From Eulemur rufifrons (taxonomy: Eukaryota; Chordata; Mammalia; Primates; Lemuridae), in contig NC_090989.1 in NCBI RefSeq assembly GCF_041146395.1, positions 51,672,501-51,736,500 of the forward strand: 64,000 nt of DNA, written 5' to 3'. The position numbers and the translations under genes were made by a program. The notes beneath the pieces were generated by a model. The model searched no databases. It was given only the letters and a program-made list of their open reading frames with translations, and was not told the origin of the DNA. Below, piece by piece: positions 1-12,489 of the stretch. Numbering within the stretch: position 1 is the stretch's first letter; each line of letters begins with the position of its first letter.

Positions 1-400
1 TGTAATATGAACATTCTACTTCAGACTTCTTTCACACAGTATATTTTTGAGATTCGTCCATATTGTTGTTTATAAGTAGTTCTTTTTTCTTTTTATCACG
101 AAATAGTATTCCATCATTTGAATGTACTATAGTCTGTTTATCCATGTACCTGTTGATGGACATTTCCAACTTTGGACTATTATGAATACACTTTCTAAGA
201 ACATTACTATACAAGCATTTCTGTGCACATATGTTTTAATTTCTCTTGGAATGGAATTGATGAATCACAGAATAGGTGCATATTAGGTTTAATAAGAAAC
301 TGCTACACTTTTTTCTAATGTGCTTGTAATATCTTATCCTCCTACCAACAGTGAATGAGAGTTACAGGTGCCCTACATCCTCACCAACATTATCCATCCA
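1..400 (-). mobile_element. Old L1 fragment (L1M type), 3' part of ORF2
   Basis: Read on the minus strand this stretch follows the 3' end of L1 ORF2. The plus strand shows the reverse-complement landmarks: 'tagtattccatcat', 'tttatccatgtacctgttgatggacatttcc', 'ggaatggaattgatg' and 'ctcctaccaacagtgaatgagagtt', in the order expected for an antisense L1. Divergence is high and no frame is open for more than about 60 codons, so it is a dead mammal-wide L1M relic. It is cut off by the window edge on the left; the right end is vague and runs into a CA repeat. Confidence 0.8.
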
Positions 401-401
401 T

Positions 402-427
402 ACACACACACACACATACACACACAC
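402..427. repeat. (CA)n microsatellite
   Basis: Thirteen near-perfect CA units with one AT interruption, just past the L1 fragment. A short, probably polymorphic dinucleotide repeat with no other visible function. Confidence 0.95.
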
Positions 428-499
428 GTGTCTCCCAGTTTCCCTATGTATGGTGACTTTTGGGACACCTTGTATTTATATATAAAGTTTGTAATGATG

Positions 500-690
500 A
501 TTAATTAGTGATAATAATAGCTAATATGTATTGGACACTGTCCATGTGCCAGGCACTGTGCTAAGAACTTTGCATGTATTATATTATTGAATTATTGAAA
601 AATCCTTTCTGGTATAGATATTAATATGATGAGGAAATGGAGCTGTAGGTAGGGTAAATCAATTCTCAGTTGAAATAGTGGATTCAGTTA
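500..690 (+). mobile_element. MIR SINE
   Basis: Carries typical MIR features in order: 'aataatagctaatatg', 'tgccaggcactgtgctaag', then a decayed 'gatgaggaaatggagc' segment. This is an ancient tRNA-derived SINE of the kind shared by all mammals, heavily diverged and truncated at its 3' end. Confidence 0.8.
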
Positions 691-1701
<1,011 letters not shown>

Positions 1702-1824
1702 TTAAAATACATTTAAATAAATATGTTAAAGTAATCAGAGATGAAGAAAAAAAGTTAATTTATAGGATAAGAATGAAACATTATGAAAAAAAGCTTTAAA
1801 AACTAAGTTTAAAACACAAAGGCA

Positions 1825-1925
1825 GATTTAAGAGTTGAGATAATTTACCCAAGGTCATACAAAGAGAGAAGAACAGATAAACAATTTAATTCTGGTAGTC
1901 TAACCCTTCAGAACTATGCTATCCT
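1825..1925 (+). mobile_element. MIR SINE fragment
   Basis: Matches the 3' half of MIR: 'tttacccaaggtcatacaaagagagaagaacag' parallels the MIR core 'cccaaggtcacacagctag...cagagc', followed by 'ggtagtctaaccc'. Short and diverged. Confidence 0.65.
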
Positions 1926-3234
1926 ATCTCTCAAAACAGTCTGATGGTTTTATATTGTAAGCACATACCCAAAACATCAATAATATTTTGATCTCTATAT
2001 TTCTATCTCTTCCATTAAAGATGGAATTTATGATTTTTATTGCGTGTTTTCTTTATTTCCAAGTTTTTACATTAACATATATAATCATTATGACACAAAG
2101 TATTTTTTGTTTAAGATCAAAATCACAGTTTCTAGTAATCTTGATTCATACATAATTGTCTTAAATCTAGAGTTCATAGAAATTTGCCCAAGGATATAAC
2201 CTTAATCTCTTTACAGCCCAATTTTCATGAAAACTTCAACTTGTGGGAATTCATATTCTTAAGGGTTTGTATTTATTTTTTTAGCTAGGCCAAATTACAG
2301 ATTGGACAAGACTCTCAGAGAACCAGGTGCTAGGAACCAGGTGTCCCTTATATGATTATTTTTACAAAAATGAACCTTGGAATTTTTCTATCAACACTAT
2401 GTCAAGAGACATAAAAATAATCTTACAAAATATATTTCTGCATTTAGTTTAGAGTGCAGTTCATAACTTGTCTATTAGATTACATATTGTGTGTGTGAAG
2501 CAGGGGGTATGTTATTAAACTTCACCTGATGATGTTGTTTAATACTAACCACATTTAGTTAGTTTAAATTTCTTCCATATTTAAATATCCTGGGTTACTC
2601 CAAAGCAAATTGTCTCATTTGTTTGCTTTTCTCTTTTTCCAGGTATTGAGGTCTTGTAACTTACCATTCTTTCTTTTTTTAGTTAGTTACTTGGAAGCTC
2701 AAGGCCAAATTGTGATGCCCTTTTAGTAATAGTGCAGGCTTGATGGCATGGTTCCCATAAAACACTAGATTTATTTTGTTTTCTCACTTTAATTTTTCTT
2801 TAATTTCTAATTTCCTTCTTTATTTGTATTTGCCAATTGTACCATATTCCTGTAACATATAAAATCTCTTTAGGAGCAAATTAAAACGTGTGTGTGCATG
2901 CATGCGTGCGTGTGTGTATGTAGTGTTAAACTTCACCTGATCGTGTTTTCCTTTATCACATTTTTAAAATATATTTTACATCTCTCTGAAGGAGTGCTTT
3001 TTTGCACAGTGCAGAGTACTTCTTTTTATCCACATGTGAGGTTAAATTTCAAAGATCAAAAGATTTACTGCCCTCAAAGATCATCTGAACCATCTCTTTA
3101 TCTCTAGAGAGTATTACACTCAAATAATTACAGATCAAGGGCCATTTATTTTATTGAAGTTTATGCTTTGATAGATGAAGAACGCTGTATACTTAGCCTT
3201 ACAAATGGACACTTACCTAGGGTTAGTCATGTCA
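1926..3234. other. Unique AT-rich sequence with a short dispersed duplication
   Basis: No gene or named repeat recognised. A 16-nt word, ttaaacttcacctgat, occurs at 2515-2530 and again at 2926-2941. Both copies are preceded by TG-rich sequence and followed by a T-rich '(g)tgtt' stretch, suggesting an old local duplication. The TG/CG tract at 2887-2920 is a degenerate (TG)n microsatellite. Confidence 0.5.
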
Positions 3235-3830
3235 AAGAAAAATTGTTCCTGATGGAGTTAAACAGGCAAGGGAGCATTTATTCCAGTCTATTGCAATAGG
3301 GATCAAGACTGCAGCCATACAGGAGAGAGACTGAACCCAATTCCACTGCATCAAAAGGTGGGAGGGTTTTTAAATGCTGGGGTGGGCTAGTGGAAATATA
3401 TTGGAGGACTTTAGAGGATAGGTTGGTCAATGTGTTTGGCCATCTCTGTTTGCTGCTTGGCACTTATCAAAGTTAGGCTCCTGCCCTCCCACGGAGACTA
3501 GGCGATCTGGGTGTTATCCTTCTCATTAACTACATTTCTTTCAAAAGGATGGCTCCTAGGTCCTAAGGAAAGATATTCCTGGTTTGTAAAACTGGCAAGA
3601 AGGTAGGAGAAGATTTATACTTCAAAAGAACAGAGGAAGAATTTGCAACTACAAGTTTTCTAAAGTAAATGCTCTGAGAAAAGGGAGATGAGGGGTCTAT
3701 AGTTAAGAAGAAACCTGTCCAAAGTTTGGTCAAGCTGAGGGGAGCCTTAGGCCATCTTGGTCAGTAGCCAATCTATAAGTAGACACAGCTATATTTGTTC
3801 CACTATATATTTAGACTCACAGGAGGAGAT
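3235..3830 (-). mobile_element. Solo LTR of an endogenous retrovirus, family unassigned (copy A)
   Basis: Assigned as a repeat because a second diverged copy lies at 42735-43440 in the same orientation. Shared words include 'cctcccac(g/a)gag', 'cctaaggaaagatattcct' versus 'ccttgagaaagatactcct', and 'aaagtttggtcaa'. On the minus strand it reads GGAATAAATGCTCCC near 3270, a plausible polyadenylation signal near one end, as expected for an LTR read antisense. No internal gag/pol sequence is attached, so it would be a solo LTR. Alternative: another class of long interspersed repeat. Confidence 0.5.
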
Positions 3831-4089
3831 AGTTTGGTCTTTTTTAAAGACAGATTTTTGATATTTAATGCTCATATTGTAATGATAGTGCAGTATTTTA
3901 TACATGCAATATTATCTCACCTTGTCCAGTATCTATCCTGTCTTCTTCCCTAGTGATTATCTCCTACTTTAATTACTTCTCAGATTTCCTAGGTCTATCT
4001 TCAATGATCACGGCTCACATTTAGTCTCAGGTGGCCACTGAATTGTGAAGCTGCAGTTGCTAAAGCTACCTAAATTGACAATTTCATAT

Positions 4090-4190
4090 CCAAGACACTC
4101 ATGTAGGCCTTATAGGATTCTTGAGAGAAATGAATGAGATAATGTATATGAAATCACATTACAAAGCCCTGGAAAATAGTAGGTAAGGGG
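4090..4190 (+). mobile_element. MIR SINE fragment (3' part)
   Basis: 'aaatgaatgagataatgtatatgaaatcacattacaaagccctggaaaatagtagg' follows the MIR 3' region (…atgagataatgtatgtaaagcacttagcacagtgcctggcacatagtagg). Clear but diverged. Confidence 0.65.
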
Positions 4191-4379
4191 TGCATTTTCA
4201 TTAATTCAACCTTTTATGCATTTATTTTACCTCTTTTTACTAGACCTGCCACTCTTCTTTCTCTTCCCTGTTCCAGGCTTCAGTCTCCTGTCTCACTGTT
4301 ACCTGGTGCCACCCACTCACACACGCACATCCCAGTTCTGATTCTCTCCTACAACTCTCCACACCACTTGGCAATGCAG

Positions 4380-4535
4380 ACCAACCCCCTCAGCTACCAC
4401 AGCAGAATCATCCCTGGCCTCCCCAGGTTGATAGAGGAGCAGTGGGATCCTTGGTACATCCTACAAGTGAATGAACACTCACAGGAATACCCTGACCATT
4501 ATGATTCTGACAAAGTGAAGAGAAGACAAGACAAA
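4380..4535 (+). CDS. Candidate 156-nt symmetric coding exon, unknown gene
   Basis: Seen: a C/T-rich run ends in 'ggcaatgcag' (acceptor at 4379) and the segment closes at 'gacaaa|gtaagg', a near-ideal donor. Between them is one uninterrupted 52-codon frame, so the exon would be phase 0-0. The peptide is hydrophilic, rich in aromatic and charged residues, and contains IEEQWDPWYILQVNEHSQEY. Codon third positions are C/G-rich for such AT-rich surroundings. I do not recognise the protein and see no neighbouring exon. A 52-codon open frame is not rare by chance, so this is a candidate only. It could be a real exon of a small tissue-specific gene, a fossil exon or coincidence. Confidence 0.25.
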
Positions 4536-6689
4536 GTAAGGACAGAAAAAAGATAGGGAAAAAAAAAAAAACCTACAGGGTCTAAAAAGGTACAAAGGAA
4601 AACAACTGGAGAAATAGAATGAAAGTTAGTTTAAAAATTAAAAGTAGGAGAAAGCTTTTGTTTGTTTTGGTTTTGTTTTGTTTTCAAGACCTCAGGGATT
4701 AGAAAGAGCATGAAAGCAGAGCCGAGAGACGAGACAGTCCTGGGGGCAGCTGCTTTGGGGAAGAACTGGAGAATGGACATTGCTGCGGGAAGAGACTACA
4801 AAGCTCCTAACAATAGAACATCTAAATTGGTTTTCATTTTCTCCAGGTCTCCACTTCTACATGCACATAATGACAAAATAACTCAGTCCTTGGCTTCCTG
4901 ATCAACCTGAGGCCATTGAGAACATTTTTGTCTTGTCTAAATTCCTTCTGTCTCATGTTCTTCTACCTATTCTCTTCAACTTACTCCCAGTTCAAAGGAA
5001 TGTTTTACCCAATTATTTCGGGGTATTCCTTCAAACTTTTTTCATCTTTCATTCCTTTCCTTTTTCTTCAATTTGCTGTCCCCATAATTAGCATCCTTTT
5101 TCTTCAAAAGCAATGCTCAGTATGTGTTCAGCAGAGTAAAAAATGTTTGTCAGTCTAATATGAATACAATAATTCTATTATAAATGTTTGAGAAACTATT
5201 ACTATTATATTATCCTGCATAATATGTACTAAGAAAAATTTAATTTATGTGAAATAAAATGATGGAATAAAAAGAGTAAATGCTAAGTACAAGGGAACAT
5301 TGTCACATTTCTTGTGCTCACTGTGCCTTGACAATAAGTTCCTGAATGTTTTATAATGAAGAATAGACTGAATAATGAACAAATAAAATTTTAATTTTCT
5401 TTCATTTTAAGTCTATTGAGTATTTATTATGCCTAGGCCTTAAAAAGGAAAAAAAAAAAAGTGCTTTCCATTATTCACAAAAAAATTACATTCATTTGAA
5501 TACTATTGTGCAATTATTCCATAGATCTCTTCTGTGACACTCAAGGAGTTTCAAATAGTCAATATAAAATGGGACTTTGAATGTTGAAGAACTCACATAA
5601 CAATAAACAAGGATGGTTCAGAAAGAATATTCATTACTGGAAGACATTGAAAATGTGTTTATGTAAAAATTGATCACAGAGTCAAAACTGGCATTTTTCA
5701 GTAGAATTGGTGCATTTTTGCCATTAAACTTGTAATGACTCGGATCCAAAGCATATTTAATTCATGGATCACTGCTGCAATATTGTGTCAACATGTACTT
5801 AGGGAGTCTTCAATGTATGGATCACTGCAGTGATAGACTGTAATGGCCCCTCGTCTATCAAGTTAACACGTATTATAATAGAACAATAATGCAGGGGTTA
5901 TTGATAAGATATTCTACAGCCTATACTTTATAGGAAATTGCTAACAAACCCTTAAGATTATCTGTGCTAAAATGAACAGAAAAACAGAATTGATTGCTAA
6001 GACTTTTCAGAAAAAAATAGTTACAAAACATAAGCTTTCTCCAATATCACTCTATGCTTAGATGATCATTTTAACATTGATTATTTCCTAACCCCCATTT
6101 TATTATAAGGTATATTCAGCTCTGCTGCTTTTTTTTTTCCATTTATGTGGGTCATTTTCTTAGACAAAAGTTTCTAAGTCACTGAAATGAGGCTGAATAA
6201 GTAGGAAATGGGAGATCTGGTAAATTAACAACTCCAAGATGATTGCAGATGGCAAACGGAGTTTGATGCCCACCTCCCCTCCCCCAGGCAATGGCATGAT
6301 GTACTACTTTACATTTATTTAGTCCAGAGTTGCTGCTAGCATATCGTCATTATTAACAGACATTACTGAGCATCCTCCTTTTTATAAGAAAAATACAGCA
6401 AAGACTGTATTTGAAAATGCATGTGGAAAATTTTAAGTTCTCCATAAAATTAAGTTCAGCCTGTCCCCAACTGATGGTTAATCCATGAGAAAAACTTTAT
6501 ATGATTAAAAATGCCAATCAATGATAGTCACGAAGAAAGATATGGATAAGACAATGTAAAACAATCACTCTTGCCACTTGTTTTCACTTCTATCTCATAT
6601 TTCATGTTTATAAGACAAAATCTATATTTATTATTCTTATTCATTGATAAATGAAATTGAAAAATCAAAAAGTAACAAATAACCAATTC
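4536..6689. other. Unique AT-rich sequence, no gene seen
   Basis: Contains short A-runs and open frames below 95 codons without domain character. A duplicated 12-mer 'atggatcactgc' occurs near 5764 and 5818. No SINE, LINE or LTR recognised. Confidence 0.6.
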
Positions 6690-7010
6690 ATACAATAACA
6701 TAGATGGATCTGAAGTGCATTTTTAAGTGAAATAAGTCAAATACAAAGTCTACATATTGTATGATTTTTTTGTATATAAGAACATTCTGGAAAAGTCAAA
6801 GGCTATAAGGATGGAAAACAGACCAGTGTCTGCTAGAGATTGGGGATAGGAAAAGGTGAGGACAAAGAAGCAGTATGAGAAAAATTCTTGTGCGATTGAA
6901 TAATTCTGCATGTTATTGTGGTGGCGGGAACATAACTCTATGCATTTTCCAAAACCATAGACCTTCCAAAAGAGTGATAAATAAAATGGGCAGATGGCAT
7001 TAGACCAAAT
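6690..7010 (+). mobile_element. L1M 3' end fragment
   Basis: Follows the old L1 3' region in order: 'acatagatggatctgaagtgcat', 'taagtgaaataagtcaaatac', 'ttgtatgatttttttgtatataagaacattctggaaaa', 'gatggaaaacagaccagtgtctgctagagattgggg', 'tgttattgtggtggcgggaac'. No coding frame survives. A mammal-wide L1M relic. Confidence 0.8.
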
Positions 7011-7119
7011 GATCAAGAGTAAGATCACCATAAATAAGACATATCTATGTCACATATCCCTGATATAATGGGTTTAGAAGTTGTATTCTTACTAAAAATT
7101 CATAACTTCAATCTAATCA

Positions 7120-7500
7120 TGAGAAAAAAAAATCAAACAAATACCAATCAAAGGACATTACGCAAAATACTGTCCAGTACTGTTAAAAGTGTCAAGGTAA
7201 TGAAAGGCAAGGAAAGGCAGAGGATCTGTCACAGATTGGAGAGGCCTAAAAAGACATGACAAGTAAATGCAATGTCGGATCCTGGATTAGACCCTGGAAC
7301 AAAATAAGGACATTAGTGGATAAGAGATGAAAGCTCTTAATAATAACTAATTATTAAGCTTAATAATTAGTATATACCACTGTTAATTACCTAGTTTTGA
7401 TAATTTTACCATAGTTACATAAGATGTTAACATTAGGGGAAGAAAGAATACAGTGTGAAGGATGTACAGGAACTGTGCGGTATCTTTGTAACTAAGGCTA
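7120..7500 (+). mobile_element. L1M 3' UTR fragment
   Basis: Recognised from the consecutive words 'aatgaaaggcaaggaaaggcagagg', 'agacatgacaagtaaatgcaatg', 'ggatcctggattagaccctgg', 'aaggacattagtgga' and 'acataagatgttaacattagggga', which I associate with middle-aged L1M 3' UTRs. It is in the same orientation as the preceding L1 fragment but seems to be a different 3' UTR type, so it may be a separate insertion. Confidence 0.7.
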
Positions 7501-7554
7501 ACAGAAGATCTTAAAACCATTGCTGTATGTGAACTTTTTGTTTAAGAAAAGACT

Positions 7555-7680
7555 ATGAGAAAATGATGTGAGATGACTGGCCCATGGCTATACAGTGTTT
7601 TAATGGCAAAGTCCAGAATACAAAACTCCTGAATTTAAGTGAGCTATTTTTTTTTCCTACAGCCTACATTCTAACTTTTC
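7555..7680 (+). mobile_element. Possible MIR fragment
   Basis: 'gatgactggcccatggctatacagtg' resembles the MIR core 'gacttgcccaaggtcacacagctag', with a weak downstream continuation. Marginal. Confidence 0.35.
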
Positions 7681-8149
7681 TTAAATCAAAGTCCTTTGGT
7701 AAGGTAGTAACTATGACTTTTTAGAGAAATCTCCTTAAACTAGAAAGTGCTCCGGAGTCAATTAAGTAAAAAAATGCTCAAATTTGATACCAATGTACAG
7801 TGTAACTGTGATAATTCTCACCTTATCCTAGTGGTAATCAACATCTACTTTAAATATTGAACATACACATAGATATATACATTTATATAGAGACATATCC
7901 ACAAAATTGGTTAACAGCTTTAACCTTTTTATATTTGTGCACCCTGCTCTTTGTTCTAGTAAGTAGAAAATTGTGTCTGGGAAAATGAATACCTTGTCTG
8001 AATTAAAGATCTATTAGAAAAATGTGTTGTTCTTCGACATCCTTGGTCCTTAGATTATATATGTCATCTTAACTCCTCAATACCTTCTGTGCTCAAGTAT
8101 GAGACCAACCAATATTTGGATGGCAACAACTAATCTTGGAATTTCCATA

Positions 8150-8745
8150 TTTCCTGAAGGATGTGCTTAGTAGTGAAAAAGAGAAAAACAGCCTGTGACA
8201 GCCAGGAGTTAGACTAGCATTTATGGCGAGGCCATGGTAATCTCCTGTTGAACATAAACAGTTTCACACAACACCACCCTGAAGTAAGGCCACTCTGTTT
8301 CAGTGATGAATCAGATGGACCCAAAATAAGACCACTGAACAATCTTGTCTGATCATAGACACCATCATACACATTTCCAATCATAAAAATGACCAAACAT
8401 CTGCTTATCCTGGCTAATGTGAGTAACTGTTACTTTCTTACCAAAGATGTTTTAGGCTTGCTTCATTCTTTTTGCCTTCTAGATAGGAATTGTTATGATG
8501 CAAACATAGAGTTATCCCTGCTTTCTAATGACCAGCAATCCAGATCAAAGTCCTACTTCCTGGAATCCTCCCCCTACAGCACCTAACAGAAGCCAAAATT
8601 CTATCAGGAGTCCTCTCTAAAACACTCCTGCTGAGGCACTGTTTCCCATGGTACGTGTTCTCCCTTACTGCAGTGAGTCAATAAACCCAACTCCGTTCAA
8701 TGACAAGTGTGTTCCTGATGGTCTTTGGTCTTTGGAAGGGCATTG
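8150..8745 (+). mobile_element. ERV1-type solo LTR
   Basis: The 3' part has 'cactcctgctgaggcactg', 'ctcccttactgcagtgagtcaataaaccc' and 'gtgttcctgatggtctttgg'. This gives a plus-strand polyadenylation signal (AATAAA, 8680-8690) followed by a U5-like stretch, the usual layout at the end of gammaretrovirus-class LTRs. No internal retroviral sequence adjoins it. The left boundary is uncertain. Open frames on both strands here (60-80 codons) look incidental. Confidence 0.55.
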
Positions 8746-11019
8746 ACAAGAGTATAAAAAGGGAGCAATTTTATAACACACTTGGAATAATAATGACCAA
8801 CAAATAAGCGGCTGGAGACCATTGTGAGTGTCAGCCCTCCTGCCAATATCCTCCCCATCTCCACATAAGAAAATAAAAAACAATTGACAAGAAAAAACTG
8901 GCATCTCTCAAGTGAGGGTTTGTATATTCAGTTTTCCCTTTCTCAGCTACCCTGAAGGCTGGTGTTAGTCCCACTGTGACTGTGCTACAGGAACAGGAAA
9001 GACCATATTCAGGGAGGTTAAAATATTTGACTGAATGTTTTCTTAGAGTTATTTTTTGCTCAAGTACTACTGTTTTAACAGTGTTCATTCTGCAGGAAAA
9101 ATCTCATATAGTTGAAACGTGAGTTGTTTACTTGATTAGTTTTACTTTTAGCAAAATGATTGTCAATATAGATGGCTTGCAGGAGAGAATGATCAAAGAC
9201 CAAAGGCTTGATTTCCTCACATCTGGACAAGAATTGGAATGCCAAGTCCTTGCGTTGGGCTAAGAACAGCTCTATGGACAAATGACTCAAAACAGCAAAT
9301 GCAATGTCGTGTTGCAATAAGGTAAGATTCTGGAATATTTTTAGGAGGAAATATTTTAGATTCATAAAAATAAACCACTTGTTTGATGTGAGGAAACCAT
9401 ACATTCACACAGTCTTGGTTTGGAATCCCAGTTGGGTCAGAGGTTGTTACCGCCTGTTGTTACCTAGAGAAATTTACTTATTCTGTCTAAACTCATAGTC
9501 TAGCTTCTCTTTTCTAGACCAGGAAGATAATGTTCTCTAAGATTTTTCATTAGGTATTTGATATTTGATGACTTGATATTTTTCTGCCTGCTTCAGTTTT
9601 ATTCTAAGCAGTGGGGAGTTTTTTGATGTTAGAGATGGGTGTGAGAGCTTAACTGCTTTAGAAATGAAAAATTCTCCAAACTACTTGTGTGTTCTCTCAA
9701 GTCAGGGAGATATCTGTTTGCTCTGTATTTGTACTAGCTTCCTGCATATCTACACCATCGCTGAAGGGGAGATCTTTCTCTCTTGGCACATTGTCCTAGT
9801 AGGTCCTTGAAACCACCCAAATAGTGATTTCAAGTTCAAGAATGACAGTAAGACCTTGCATTTTTCAACTCAATTGAGGGACAACAAACAACAAAGGGTG
9901 AGCCCTCAAGCTAAGTTGCTGGCTAAATAAACATCAGAAATTCCTCAAGGTTATCACAACATACTTCAATGATAGTCTCATGCTTGGGCTCCCAAAACAG
10001 ACTAAATTGTCCTCTGTTTTGGTAACTTAGCCTCTTCTAACAATCTCTATTTATAGCTAGTAACATTTATTCACCTACTGGCAAGCTATCAAAGGAACAC
10101 TGCCAAATTCATTTTGTTAAGAAAACTAAGAAGAGGCAACCTTTTCTCTCAATCTCTGATTCATGAAAGTGATTCATTATTATGTATTAGGCATCAGGTA
10201 AATTATAAAAAATATGACACTATCTTCTTTTCCATGTACCTTTGCATTTAGAAGAATGAGAAATTCTTTTTTCCATCTGTCTTTAACTATTTGTTTAGTT
10301 GTTTGGGACCCAAAAATTTAAGAGAGGTGGGAGAAATTAAATGAGAAAGAGATTTCAACATGAATGGATGTAAGATTTGCAAAGGTAGCAGCAAGCCATA
10401 GTAAGTTATTTAGAAATTCATTAATTCACTCTTTGAATGCTTAAATTAATCACGTCAAAATTAGTGTTTGCCTCTGGAACAACTAGGTGGTGATAAATTT
10501 ATTAAATGTCTTTTATCCTGACAAATTCTAAATTGCCAAATGTCGCTTTGTTTATGTGTAAACATATGCAAAGTAATTCAAACTTTACTTTGAAAGTCTT
10601 CAACTTTATTTATCACTAAAATTGCCTGTCAGCCCCAGAAGAGACAAAGAGATAATTTCTTAATGGTTAGAAGTGGAGCCCAGGGAGATGTTGTTAACCT
10701 GGCTAAAGGCAGTGGGGATTTCCAGCACACAGATCCACAAATTAATGCTGATCTTTCATGAGCCTCCAAATTATATCTTGCCGCCTCCAAATCAGCGATG
10801 TGTAAAATACAAAGTCTCTTAATAATGACAAGAGATAATTTATTAATTCTTCCACCTTTAACTTATAAGACCACCAAACAGATATCTTAGTAGAGATTAA
10901 GGACGTGCTCTAGATAAGTTATGTTATTTAACCAAATCTCCAAAATGCTTGTCCTTAAGTAACTTAGAGGGGCTGTGCTATAAACAAGCTTTGTAGGCTC
11001 AATAAACAGTATATATGCT
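8746..11019. other. Unique sequence, no recognised gene
   Basis: The longest frame is about 109 codons on the minus strand (9075-9404), without a recognisable domain. On the plus strand a good donor-like site 'caataag|gtaagat' occurs at about 9320, but no matching acceptor with a coding segment was found. The rest holds short AT-rich stretches. The word run around 10740-10810 looks non-repetitive and could be constrained, but I cannot test that. Confidence 0.5.
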
Positions 11020-11208
11020 TCATATCTAAAAATAATATCTAACACATACTGAGTACTTACTCTGTTCTAAGCACCTTACGTGTAATAATTTATTCAGTGC
11101 TTATAGCAACCTTACAAGACAGGTACCATTGTTAAGCTCATTTTGCAGATAAAGAAACTGAGGCATGGAAATCTTGAGTAGCTTGCCCAAGGCCACACAA
11201 CCATTAAC
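11020..11208 (+). mobile_element. MIR SINE, left piece of an interrupted copy
   Basis: A clear MIR: 'aatatctaacacatactgagtacttactctgttctaagcacctta', 'gacaggtaccattgttaagctcattttgcagataaagaaactgaggca', 'gcttgcccaaggccacacaacc'. It stops at the LTR edge, and the remainder resumes at 11819. Confidence 0.9.
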
Positions 11209-11818
11209 TGCAGAAATAACGAGATTCATAATTCGGAAAGGAGAGCTTTATATCTCGCACAGGGTTGCAGCCTGTGGGTGGCCATTCCAACAGGCTGGAA
11301 AGCCGAGTGCCCGGCCAGAGCCAGGAACATATACTTGGAGGCAGGGACAGCGGAAACAGGAACTTTTACTGAGTAGGATGGCCAAATAAACATATTTAAC
11401 AAGCTATAGAAGGAGTCATGAATATTTATGAAAAGAAAAACATGTGCCTGTGCAATCGAGCTTGTTGCCCTTTTATGGGATCCACGTTCAGCAATGGCCT
11501 CCCTCTCATGTCAAAAAGGTGAAACAAGGACACAAAAACCCTCTCTCTGCTCATGCTCCGTAGACTATTGAGACCACTCCATGGGTGGTGGTCTCTTCTC
11601 AGGGAAGAATTCTGGTCTGGATCACGAGAGTGGTTTCAGTTTAGCCCTTAGGACAAAAGCCTGATGGACCATAGCAAGGGAGAGGGTAATGAGGCCTGTT
11701 GGAACTCCCATCCCTCATGGCTGGGAACTCAGGTTTAAGGTTTCTTTGGGTTCCTCTTTGTTGAGAGGGGGGCCCATTCAGTTGGGGGAGATTTTATTTT
11801 AGCTCACACTATTGCTAA
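11209..11818 (-). mobile_element. Solo LTR inserted inside a MIR
   Basis: Lies between two consecutive parts of one MIR, which fixes it as an insertion of about 610 bp. On the minus strand it begins TGTGAGCTAAAATAAAATC and runs towards TATAAAGCTCTCC near 11245, resembling the promoter/polyadenylation zone of ERV1-class LTRs. The outer 100 bp on the right match the right arm of the element at 57434-58093 ('ctcatggctgggaactcaggtttaaggtttct' versus 'gtcatggccgggaactcagttttaaggttttt'). No internal viral genes are attached. Confidence 0.7.
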
Positions 11819-11905
11819 GTGGTAGAGCCATAGCCATATTTAAATCCAAGCAGAACAGTTCTATGGCCTGCATTCTTAATGTTAGACTGCCTTTCTTACA
11901 GTAAA
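11819..11905 (+). mobile_element. MIR SINE, right piece of the interrupted copy
   Basis: 'ctattgctaagtggtagagccatagccatatttaaatccaagcag...ttctatggcctgcattcttaatgttagactgcc' continues the MIR consensus exactly where the 11020-11208 piece ends. Direction is the same. Confidence 0.85.
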
Positions 11906-12489
11906 CCAGTATTTTCCCCATGTATATAGACATTGCTATGATTAATAAAATACAAATTCAATAAAAGCAGGTACTGATTCTTAGAAGCCAATGGATGCTA
12001 GCAGTATTATATTGCAGTGTCTTGAAATTACTTTGGTCTTTAAAATGAGGTTTTTATTCTTAAAAGTCTGCATAATATGTGCCTAGCACAGTTCATCCAA
12101 CTCAGTGAGCCTCTCCTTCACCGCCCAGGAACAACCAAAGACTGAATTTTCCAGGAATAACCAGTGGGCGCTCATTATCTCTGGAGAATAAGTAAAGATC
12201 ACCTGGGCTGGGCACAGGAAGGAGACGATAGAACAGTGAGCTCTTACAACAGGGGACAACTCCAGAGTGGGGTACCTGGCCTAACCACAAAGAGAGAAGC
12301 AGCATCTGGATAGATGCATCGCCAGGACAGGGGTCCACGTAGAGGCTGAGCCGATGCCTGCATACCCTGGGTGGCCACTGAGATGGGAACTGTGTGTTAC
12401 CCATCTTAAGGCATCTAGCCATCAGCTATGGAGTGAAGGCTTGGATCCCTCAGCAGAAGAATAATCACCTTCAAACTATGAAAGCCACA
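11906..12489. other. Unassigned, moderately GC-rich sequence
   Basis: 12100-12430 is unusually GC-rich for the area and has a 106-codon minus-strand frame (12102-12422) rich in proline, leucine and serine, without a known domain. It directly precedes LTR-like sequence and may be part of the same retroviral remnant. I cannot name it. Confidence 0.3.

Noticed and set aside
9075..9404. 109-codon minus-strand frame as a possible protein
   Set aside because: No recognisable domain, biased to common hydrophobic residues, no splice or promoter context. A frame this long is plausible by chance in 64 kb.
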